From contig CANMBS010000033.1 of assembly GCA_947496145.1 (NCBI GenBank), positions 1 to 59,573 of the forward strand: a DNA stretch of 59,573 nucleotides, read 5' to 3'. The position numbers were made by a program, and so were the translations under genes. Shown here piece after piece: positions 53,401 to 59,573 of the stretch (within the stretch, counting starts at the first letter, position 1; each line of letters starts with the position of its first letter). The notes below the pieces were generated by a model. That model was not told where the DNA came from, searched no databases, and saw only the letters and a program-made list of their open reading frames with translations. This DNA comes from an uncultured Pseudovibrio sp. (GTDB lineage Bacteria > Pseudomonadota > Alphaproteobacteria > Rhizobiales > Stappiaceae).

Positions 53401-53442
53401 CACGTCCAATTTTACACCAATATGATTCGAAATCACAGCCAA
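50413..53442 (-). CDS. UvrD/AddA-like SF1 helicase fused to an iron-sulphur nuclease
   Basis: About 1009 residues. SF1A helicase: Walker A GPGSGKT (73-79), Ia FTEKAARELRTR, Walker B MVDEYQDT (280-284), QGLYRFRGA, the C-terminal motif TIHQSKGLEF and YTAFSRAQ. The last 270 residues carry a PD-(D/E)XK site (D882, D895, K897 in LIDFKSE) framed by C766 and C988, C991, C997, the four-cysteine [4Fe-4S] pattern of Cas4/AddB nucleases. This is the RecB/AddA plan in one chain. Starts TTG 53442 or GTG 53436; the latter overlaps the stop of a nine-codon leader. Confidence 0.88.
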   Translation of the reverse strand: MAVISNHIGVKLDVATFSFSEDWNLRRDHPILNLSNESRISSVKVLKISSTSANSDQLRAIQCADGPVLIIAGPGSGKTFTLVERIYALIKSKQATAETLLVVTFTEKAARELRTRVSNRLLNAGLKFNINEMYIGTFHSLCLRLLKDHSEHTRLKHNFNLLDQFDQQYFLYQRLNEFKSIDGIHDLIGEDRSGRWYQSTQLMKWLNKVTEETLDTSALAGSEQTPLQALAECFKIYQGLLEEANALDFSGIQFEALRLLQSNPNVLENLRSKFSHIMVDEYQDTNTIQEQILFLLTGDSNNLCVVGDDDQGLYRFRGATIRNILEYPSNFEVGACEQVSLTVNYRSDPKIIDFYNSWISCENWNDESVQYRYDKVIEPRPHDFADISSVLKITQTDNKDFQDEVHEFLRSLKASGELTDWNQVAFLFRSVKNDKVLALARHLEAHGIPVYSPRSNLYFEREEIRLMIGALIFLFPQFADVRKERADLEMRVWEYYDEQCFKLFVQELRKPENKRLLDWARPLAKRHFSLTNDVDYAFSGLFYQLLQFPLFSRFLDEGQLTGVDNGRAARNLATFSQLLVKFEYLHYISVLNPRFLDQNIRDLFNRYLKFLHDGGINEYEDDAEYAPSGCVSFLTIHQSKGLEFPIVICGSLEATPRKQWSDIDELLEPYLNKPPFEPMERTKFFDFRRLYYTAFSRAQNLLVLATEVNEGRGRSPSRYFDDFFHDLPHWRDPKFVVENFDFKQVKDVKLKREYSFTSHITLFENCAEQYRFFKELEFQPIRAGAQLFGTLVHQTIEDVHKAVLRGEPHLISEDQIKLWFDTNYHYLSKRERQYLAPQSLRAAQGHVERYVDRERKNFDRLKEAEVDISLVKDTYILKGSVDLIRGEGGTVELIDFKSERKPDMEKDRSRLRQYQRQLEVYAHLVEERTGEIVSRTHLYYTGEQDSNPFISFEKDGKAIGKTIATFDAVVDRIEARDYAIKERPTKLCDNCDMRAYCDMKNWNFKAGGA

Positions 53443-53463
53443 ATTTTGTTGCGGTGCGGCATG
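53433..53463 (-). CDS. Possible nine-residue leader ORF
   Basis: ATG at 53463, behind AGGA, encodes MPHRNKIWL and ends in a TGA whose first two bases lie in the GTG (53436) of the helicase-nuclease gene. Such overlap would couple translation of the defence operon. The evidence is only the arrangement. Confidence 0.35.
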
Positions 53464-53605
53464 GTCGCATCCTGCTCAAGTAACATGCTGAATGAGATCG
53501 ACTTGAAGTTGAGCACCTACGCAGATTGGGGAGACTGCTATCCTAGCCAGTGTCGGCAGTGATCACATTCTCGCTTGAAGATGATCAGAAATGCAGGATG
53601 CATTG

Positions 53606-53631
53606 CTACATAACAAACTACATAACATTTG
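53606..53631. repeat. 26-bp arm-type repeat, right copy
   Basis: Identical to 14386-14411, with two ACATAACA words. It lies about 100 bases inside attR, as expected for an integrase arm site. Confidence 0.7.
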
Positions 53632-53734
53632 CTTTTATGAAGACTGGTAGTGTCTCTCTATATCTGATTTATCATATTGTTTTAACTGGATAATATATGA
53701 TATCTTCTGAAGTGGATATTGAGTGTGTGAGTCT

Positions 53735-53749
53735 CTCCGTGTCCGCCAT
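53735..53749 (+). other. attR core of the prophage
   Basis: Exact copy of the attL core CTCCGTGTCCGCCAT; the surrounding bases differ from the tRNA. It marks the right end of the prophage. Confidence 0.85.
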
Positions 53750-53799
53750 CTCCCTTTTTATCTCCTTAAAATCAAAGAGTTACTGGGCTTTTGTCCAAC

Positions 53800-54096
53800 C
53801 TATTTCGTTTGGCTGGACAATTTTTGTTCTGTGCTTGTGCTCTCTAGGTGTTGCATTGCTTGCGCTGCCAATCGGCGCTGATCTGCTGCTGCGGTGTAGA
53901 CAGAAACTTCTTTCAAGCTTTGATGACCTGTCAGGGACATAATCACATCTGCGGAGCAACCAGCTTCAGCCAGTCTGTGTGCTGCTGCTTTTCTCAAGTC
54001 GTGGGAAGTGCAATTTTCTGATCCTGTTTTCCTGACATGAGAGTTCCTTCTCATGCCAGTGAAGCACAGCCGATTAAGAAAGGGGTCCCAAAAGAT
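53800..54096 (-). pseudogene. C-terminal remnant of a second tyrosine recombinase
   Basis: The frame is open from an in-frame stop (54097-54099) to 53800 and reads the catalytic end of a phage-type integrase: HDLRKAAAHRLAEAGCSADV, then SLTGHQSLKEVSVYTAAADQ, giving the HxxR, GH and tyrosine of the active site. The N-terminal domain and the first catalytic arginine are absent. It lies 51 bases outside attR and faces the site, so it is a relic of an earlier element at the same tRNA. Confidence 0.8.
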
Positions 54097-54342
54097 TCAG
54101 GGTAATGGCTCCTCGCTTTATCTTGCGCAAGTTGAGGGGAAAACGGTGGCAGAGTCAGGCAGCGTGAGCAATAATCTCAGGTGGGAAGCGATGGTGTTTG
54201 TAGCTGACAGATGAAAATGCCATGCTTTGTTGTTAAATGCTAAAATTTGATTCAAATTTATATGACAACACTCAATCGGCCACAGACTTCTGCCGCATGC
54301 CTCTCCGCCTGTTTGGGAACACGTTATTCTAACCGGAGAATA

Positions 54343-54370
54343 CAGATGGGGGCGTTTTCGCTCCCATCTG
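54343..54370. terminator. Hairpin after the secreted nuclease gene
   Basis: Twelve-bp stem from CAGATGGG (54343) to CCCATCTG (54370), with one G-T pair, and loop TTTT. It lies 28 bases past the stop of the leftward nuclease gene. The following bases have no strong T run in that direction. The 240 bases between the integrase remnant and this hairpin hold nothing recognisable. Confidence 0.6.
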
Positions 54371-54398
54371 CAAACTACATCTTGTAAACGGACCCAGA

Positions 54399-57300
54399 TT
54401 AAACCAACAGTTCGCTTGTGCCGCCGAGGTCCAGACCGATGATGAGTGGGTCGTGGTCGGAAGCACCGTACTGGTCGTCAGTGTAGAAACCAGCATCAGT
54501 GAAGCTGCTGTTGTAGCTGAGCAGATCCGGCTCATCAGCGTTGATGTGCCATTCAGCAAGACCTGTCACCTGATCAGCAAGACTGTCAGTTGCCAGTGCA
54601 TGGTCAAGAGAGCCGCGCTGACCGTCGAACACGAAGCTGTACGCTTCATCACCCAGATACTGCGTCAGAAGGTCGGTCATGTCACCGCCGTCTTTCAGTT
54701 CCTGAACAGCATCACCCTTCGCATAGGTGTTCAAGTCACCAATCACGAGAATGTCTGGATCCAGACCTGCACCTGCATAGTCTGTTTTCAGCCACTCATG
54801 CAGCTCTTTTGCTGCATCTTCACGTGCCTGTGCCCAAAAGCCCTGTCCGTCGCCCTGATCATAGTTTGGATCAGCGATCAAAGCATCCAGATCAGCCTGC
54901 ACCTGAGCAACATCAGCTGCCGGGATGGTACCTGCATCCAGTTTACCCTGAATGTCTTCCACCAGATCACTCAGGCCGCTTGGTCCTTTAGATTTGAAGT
55001 GGTTGACTGCCAGGGTGAAGCGCTCACCGTTTGCATCCTCAAAGGTGGTTGCAAGGGTAGGGCGGTTACGCTGGAAGTCACCTACGTAATCACGATCAGC
55101 ATACTCATGCAGACGATCCGCAATGGCGAAAGTCGCATCAGCACTTGTCTCCTGATAGGCATAAGTATCTGTTTCAACAACAGTCAGTTTTCCTGGGCGG
55201 TAGATCATACCGGTGGTGATGGCGTCAGAGCCAATCGGAGACCCATCTGTTGGTGTCACGAAAGTGTACAGCTCATCAGTACGGCCCTGTTCGGTCAGCT
55301 CCACGTTCAGTGCATCAACCAGTACCTTAATCGCAGATGCATCACCGAAGCCGTTGTTCTCCAGTTCCTGAAGACCAAAGACGTCCGCATCGATCTCAAG
55401 CATTGCCTCAACGATCTTGTCAGTCTGACGTGCAAGATCTGCTTCGGTGCTTGCGCCGCGCTGGCCAAGAGTGGTGAAGTAGTTCAGCACATTGAAGCTG
55501 GACACTTTTAACTCACCGCCAACATCAGCAGGCTGGTCAGGACGTGCACCGGAGTTGGTGCTCTCATCGATAGACAGCTGACCATCAACAACCAGAGTAT
55601 GACCGTCAAAGCCTTCAGTCAGAACGCCTTCAATCGGAGCATCGATTTCTGTGCCAAGACGCAAAGTTGCACCAGCCGAGAAGTCGTCATCCTTATCGAG
55701 GTAACCGTTGCCATTGTCGCCGTTTGCTTCGGTGACTGGCACATAGGTGAACTCGTCAGGGTTTTGCTCAGAAGAACCATCATCGATAAGAATGCGGTTG
55801 TTCTGATTCATTTCCTGATGTTCGATGATCTGGTCCAGCTCATCCTGCGGGTCATACAGGTGAGTTGCCTGATACTGGGTGCCAGCGGAAACTGTAATCT
55901 GACCGTAGCGGTCGAAATTGAAGTTTTCGATGACTGTCAGAGCATCGTCTGTACCGGAACCAATGCTGACACGCATGCCTTCCAGAGCTTCCAGATTCTG
56001 CTGGCTTGTCGGAGACAGAAGCACCTGCATGTATTCTGGCAGTTCGTTGCCGGAGGACAGAACGTTCAGACCGCCAATGTTTGTCAGCTGGGTCTGGCCG
56101 CCGAACTCAGCAACCGTACCGCCGAAGGACACTTCATCACCAACTGCAACGGTTGGAGCCGAGCCTGTGTAAACGAAAATACCTTCAGAGGTAGACACGT
56201 TACCATCGCTGTCAGTGGTTTCTTCCTGAAGGTAGAAGCCACTGTCAGTCAGGCGTGTCACAAGTGCGCTCACATAAACGAACTCACCAACCATGCCGGA
56301 TTCTGCACCTTCACCCTGAATGGTGGAAATGAGAGTTGGCGCAGTATCGTCGTTCTCAACGGTGCTGGTTGCAGTCTTGGTTGTGATCTTGCCACCCGTT
56401 GGGTTGCTCAAGGTCACGGTCAGGGCTTCGCTCAGCTCAGTTGTTTCATCGCCAGTGATGTTGACTGTGATGATCTTGGTGGTTTCGCCAGCTGCAAACT
56501 CGATGCTGCCGGATGGCAGAGTGCTACCGAAGTCCGCCGCATCAACGTCGCCGCCAACAGCAAAGTCAACCGTACCAGCTTCAGACAGATCACCATCACG
56601 GGTCACAGTGAACTCGAAGGAAGTTATGCCGCTGTCGCCTTCTGCTTTTGACTCAGCTTCGGCTGCAATTGCATAGGTTGTGGAGGTACCACCGCCACCT
56701 GATGTATCGCCTTCCAGCTGCAGGTTCTGCAGAACGAATGCTTCATTGCTGCCGTTTGCAGAGCCCTCAACGGTGATGGTCAGTTCAGAGCCGGAACCTT
56801 CCAGATCAGCCATCAGCGTCTGCAGTTCGTTGGTGAGAACCAGACCAGACGTGGTTTCAACCATTGGATCGTTCAGATCAACGGTCTTACCGCTGGCAAG
56901 AGTGTAGGTCTGTGCGCCATCATTGTCGGATGTGAAGGAGAACAGGGGCTGCTCTTCACCGCCATCAATGGAGTAGCGGATGGTCACAGTATCGTCAGAC
57001 TCGAAGTCACCCATTGCACCAGCATCCAGAGACAGGCTGATATTGCTGTAATCTGAGATGTCGAAGCGCCAGGTCGCAACCAACGGGTCACCATTAGGAT
57101 TATCGTCGTTGACGGTATCGGTCAGACCGAAGAACTCACCAGTGTTCGAAACTTCATCGATAACGCCAATTGCATCATTCTCGAAGCTGCCATTGGTGGA
57201 GTCGACCAGCGAGAACGGTGCATCGCCAGCAGTGTATTTGCCAAAGCCGTCAGCTGGGCTGGAGAAGTCTGGTGCAGTGCTGGTGTATTCGATCAGACGA

Positions 57301-59060
57301 CCACTCTGAGAATCCACCATGTCAAACGCGAAGGTTTCACGCACAACAGCCTGATTGCCCAGAATCTTAAGGTTCTGCATTGCGAATGCTTCAGCACTGC
57401 CGTCAGACTTGCCTTCAACAGTGATGGTCAGTTCAGAGCCGGTGCCTTCCAGATCAGACATGAGAGTCTGCAGCTGGTTGGTCAGCACAATGCCTGCATC
57501 TGCATCGGTGAGTGGATCATCCAGATCAACAGTCTTGCCGCTGGCAAGGGTGTAGGTCTGCGCGCCGTCATTGTCTGCGGTGAAGGAGTACAGAACTTGC
57601 TCTTCGCCTCCGTCAATGGAGTAACGGATCACAAATGCATCTGTGCCTTCAAAGTCGCCCATTGCACCAAGATCAAGGGAGAGACCAAGATATTTATAGC
57701 CTGCAATGTTGAAGGTCCAGGATGCCGCCAGATCACCGGAGTTTTCGCCGTTGACGCTGTCGGTCACACCGAAGAACTCACCAGAGTTGGTCGCTTCATC
57801 AATGATGCCGAGGACATCATTCTCAAAGCCGCCATTGGTGGAATCGACCAGTGAGAATGGTGCGCTGTCTGCGGTGAACTTGCCGAAGCCGTCTGCTGGA
57901 CTGGAGAAGTCAGGCGCGTTGTTGGTGAAGTTCACCAGACCTTCGCTCTGAGAATCTACCATGTCAAACGCGATGACATCACGTGTCACTTCGTTTTCGT
58001 CTTCAACAGTGACGGAAACGCTCTTCGTGTCAGTGCCGCCGTCAGCGTCGGTGACAGTGACTTCGACCTGATAAACGTTGTCGCCGTCTGCATCTGCAGG
58101 TGCTTCAAAGTCAGGTGCTGTCTTGAAGCTCAGCTGGCCGGTTTCAGCATCGATCTCGAACAGGTCTGCATCTGTGCCGGAAACGGAGTAGGACAAGTCT
58201 GTGTTGTCTACGTCGGTTGCAGATGCAGTTGCCACCTCAGTGGTGTTTTCTGCAACGGAAACCTCAGAAGAAACAGACAGAACCGGAGCCTGGTTGGAAC
58301 CTGTCACGGTTACAGTCACGGTGACGTCTTTGGTGCTGCCGTTGCCGTCGGTAACTGTGTAGGTGAAGGTATCTTCAGTGGTCTCTCCTTCACGCAGGCT
58401 ATCAAACACGTTGCCTGGGTTATAAGAGACCTGAGTGTTCTCAAGAGAGACAGTAGCGCCGGATGTGCTGGTTGCAGAAACGCCAGTGATTGACAGGGTG
58501 TCGCCGTCATAGTCCTTGTCGTTTTCCAGCAGTGTTGCTGCCTCAATAACCAGACCTTCATCGCCGGATGCAACAGCATCCTCGCCAGTGCGGATCTCGT
58601 TGTTGCGGCCATCCAGATAGTAGGTGTAATCGTCAGCCTGGAAGTAGACCGCCTCAACATTCATCAAGGTGTCTTTTTCAGAGCCGTCGTTTGCGATGAC
58701 TTTGGTCTTCGGGTTCCACCAGCGACCACGCTGCTGGAAAGAGTAATCGTCGATTGAGCCTTCATAAACGGCTGTATCGAAACCACGACCACCATTGATG
58801 CTGTCATTACCAGCACCACCGTGGATGACATCGTCGCCACCAGCTGCGCTGATGCGGTCATTACCTTCACCAGCGAAAATAAGGTCATTGCCCTTACCAG
58901 CGCGGATCCAGTCATTTCCTGCATATGTGGAGATGGTATCGTTACCGTTAAAACCCCAAACCCAATCAATACCATCGGTGCCATTGATGACGTCATCCCA
59001 CCACGTGCCGAAGTTTACATTGATCGAGTAGAAGTTAAATCGAGGAAAGAAATTGAACAT
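54399..59060 (-). CDS. Secreted ExeM/NucH-type nuclease with RTX and cadherin-like repeats
   Basis: 1553 residues. Near the N-terminus are RTX calcium repeats (GGxGxDxxx type: GAGNDSINGGRGFD, about 25-95). Then cadherin/VCBS-like domains (about 165-355), a duplicated 215-residue module (358-572, 573-787; both begin with FDMVDSQS), a Calx-beta domain (about 790-905), an OB-fold-like domain (about 910-1010), and from about 1183 an endonuclease/exonuclease/phosphatase domain (LKVSSFNVLNYFTT, LQELENNG, ILVIGDLNTYA, SDHDPLI). No N-terminal signal peptide is seen; RTX repeats point to type I secretion. Extracellular DNA degradation is the family role. Confidence 0.88.
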   Translation of the reverse strand: MFNFFPRFNFYSINVNFGTWWDDVINGTDGIDWVWGFNGNDTISTYAGNDWIRAGKGNDLIFAGEGNDRISAAGGDDVIHGGAGNDSINGGRGFDTAVYEGSIDDYSFQQRGRWWNPKTKVIANDGSEKDTLMNVEAVYFQADDYTYYLDGRNNEIRTGEDAVASGDEGLVIEAATLLENDKDYDGDTLSITGVSATSTSGATVSLENTQVSYNPGNVFDSLREGETTEDTFTYTVTDGNGSTKDVTVTVTVTGSNQAPVLSVSSEVSVAENTTEVATASATDVDNTDLSYSVSGTDADLFEIDAETGQLSFKTAPDFEAPADADGDNVYQVEVTVTDADGGTDTKSVSVTVEDENEVTRDVIAFDMVDSQSEGLVNFTNNAPDFSSPADGFGKFTADSAPFSLVDSTNGGFENDVLGIIDEATNSGEFFGVTDSVNGENSGDLAASWTFNIAGYKYLGLSLDLGAMGDFEGTDAFVIRYSIDGGEEQVLYSFTADNDGAQTYTLASGKTVDLDDPLTDADAGIVLTNQLQTLMSDLEGTGSELTITVEGKSDGSAEAFAMQNLKILGNQAVVRETFAFDMVDSQSGRLIEYTSTAPDFSSPADGFGKYTAGDAPFSLVDSTNGSFENDAIGVIDEVSNTGEFFGLTDTVNDDNPNGDPLVATWRFDISDYSNISLSLDAGAMGDFESDDTVTIRYSIDGGEEQPLFSFTSDNDGAQTYTLASGKTVDLNDPMVETTSGLVLTNELQTLMADLEGSGSELTITVEGSANGSNEAFVLQNLQLEGDTSGGGGTSTTYAIAAEAESKAEGDSGITSFEFTVTRDGDLSEAGTVDFAVGGDVDAADFGSTLPSGSIEFAAGETTKIITVNITGDETTELSEALTVTLSNPTGGKITTKTATSTVENDDTAPTLISTIQGEGAESGMVGEFVYVSALVTRLTDSGFYLQEETTDSDGNVSTSEGIFVYTGSAPTVAVGDEVSFGGTVAEFGGQTQLTNIGGLNVLSSGNELPEYMQVLLSPTSQQNLEALEGMRVSIGSGTDDALTVIENFNFDRYGQITVSAGTQYQATHLYDPQDELDQIIEHQEMNQNNRILIDDGSSEQNPDEFTYVPVTEANGDNGNGYLDKDDDFSAGATLRLGTEIDAPIEGVLTEGFDGHTLVVDGQLSIDESTNSGARPDQPADVGGELKVSSFNVLNYFTTLGQRGASTEADLARQTDKIVEAMLEIDADVFGLQELENNGFGDASAIKVLVDALNVELTEQGRTDELYTFVTPTDGSPIGSDAITTGMIYRPGKLTVVETDTYAYQETSADATFAIADRLHEYADRDYVGDFQRNRPTLATTFEDANGERFTLAVNHFKSKGPSGLSDLVEDIQGKLDAGTIPAADVAQVQADLDALIADPNYDQGDGQGFWAQAREDAAKELHEWLKTDYAGAGLDPDILVIGDLNTYAKGDAVQELKDGGDMTDLLTQYLGDEAYSFVFDGQRGSLDHALATDSLADQVTGLAEWHINADEPDLLSYNSSFTDAGFYTDDQYGASDHDPLIIGLDLGGTSELLV

Positions 59061-59573
59061 GTATCAACCCCGTTACAGTTCATCTTATCCGAGTTCGCCA
59101 CTCCCCTCCCAGTTTTGAGCCGGGAGCCAAGGCGAACGTCTATTTTTGCAATATGCCCGAATGATTTTCTGCATCATGCATCGTTAGTCTTCTCGATCCT
59201 GGGGGTGACGTAAAGGCGCAACTGATCAATTTTTCGCTTTTTGCATATATTTTTGAATAATATTTTCTTTGGTGAAATTTTTTTCAACTTCACGTTGCAT
59301 ATCGACGGTGTTGCTGTGGAGAATAAATAAACTTTCACACCGATATAGGGGTGTTGTCATGTTAAATTTGAAGCAAGTTTTAGTATTTTGTAACAAAATA
59401 TGACATCTTCATCTATCAGCTACAAACATCATGCTTCCCGCCTGATATTGCTGCTCACGTTGCCTGACACTGCCGTCGTTTTTCAATCAACTTGCGCTAG
59501 GCTCAGGACTCATAGCCAGAATATGACGGTTGCAGCGATGTAGATTGCGGATTTGAATATACTGGCACAGCGA
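59061..59573. other. Non-coding upstream region of the secreted nuclease
   Basis: About 510 AT-rich bases with no convincing gene on either strand. It presumably holds the promoter of the leftward nuclease gene; no operator or riboswitch was recognised. Confidence 0.5.

Larger units (their letters stand above)
14271..53749. mobile_element. Complete-looking siphovirus-type prophage, about 39.5 kb
   Basis: The element is bounded by an exact 15-bp duplication at tRNA-Ser and by 26-bp direct repeats just inside both ends. It carries integrase, repressor/Cro/CII immunity genes, replication-type genes, terminase, HK97-like head genes, a long-tail module with tape measure, and lysis genes. No essential structural gene is obviously broken. 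A leftward helicase-nuclease/Mod/Res operon occupies 45913-53442 between the lysis end and attR. Confidence 0.9.

Noticed and set aside
54453-56651. Two long plus-strand ORFs (350-352 codons) opposite the secreted nuclease
   Set aside because: Cys/Ile-rich with no recognisable domain and fully antisense to a well-supported multidomain gene; they are shadows of its codon bias.

Overview
The window reads as about 14.2 kb of chromosome, a complete-looking prophage of about 39.5 kb, and 5.8 kb of chromosome on the far side. Gene content (Pot-type polyamine uptake, GTA-like tail proteins, DUF5131, large RTX-type secreted nuclease) and moderate GC suggest a marine alphaproteobacterium of the Rhodobacterales/Stappiaceae kind, possibly Pseudovibrio. 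The genus is inference only.

Left flank (1-14194). A broken epimerase end and an SDR oxidoreductase are followed by a six-gene minus-strand operon, potF-G-H-I, an agmatinase-like ureohydrolase and a gamma-glutamylputrescine-synthetase-like enzyme. A divergent GntR regulator and a plus-strand putrescine-type aminotransferase sit beside it. One operator-like word, TTTGTGATCA, lies in front of the transporter/regulator pair and again in front of the aminotransferase, so the whole set looks like one regulon for uptake and breakdown of putrescine or agmatine. Next is a CecR-like TetR regulator heading an HlyD / ABC-ATPase / ABC-2 permease exporter operon.

Prophage (14271-53749). It is integrated in the 3' end of tRNA-Ser(GCU). 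A 15-bp core is duplicated at both ends, and a 26-bp arm-type repeat lies inside each end. Order: tyrosine integrase; a leftward run of small early genes including DUF5131; an immunity region with a CI-like repressor, a Cro-like protein, a CII-like protein and repeated operators; a WYL-domain membrane protein; an orphan methyltransferase; replication-type HTH proteins; a NusG-like antiterminator in front of an intrinsic terminator; HNH endonuclease; terminase; HK97-type head; siphovirus tail with a probable -1 frameshift in the tail chaperone; tail fibre; endolysin, holin and a Dam-type methylase.

Right end of the prophage (45913-53442). Between the Dam gene and attR sits a tightly overlapping three-gene leftward operon: an SF1 UvrD/AddA-like helicase fused to an iron-sulphur PD-(D/E)XK nuclease, a type III-like Mod methyltransferase and a type III-like Res helicase-nuclease. 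It is probably cargo defending the lysogen, and is the best candidate here for an under-described system.

Right flank. Directly beyond attR is a truncated second tyrosine recombinase, evidence of an older integration at the same tRNA. Then comes a 1553-residue secreted nuclease of the ExeM/NucH type with N-terminal RTX repeats, cadherin-like domains, a duplicated 215-residue module, a Calx-beta domain and a C-terminal endonuclease/exonuclease/phosphatase domain. All functional assignments come from motif recognition by eye; no database search was possible.
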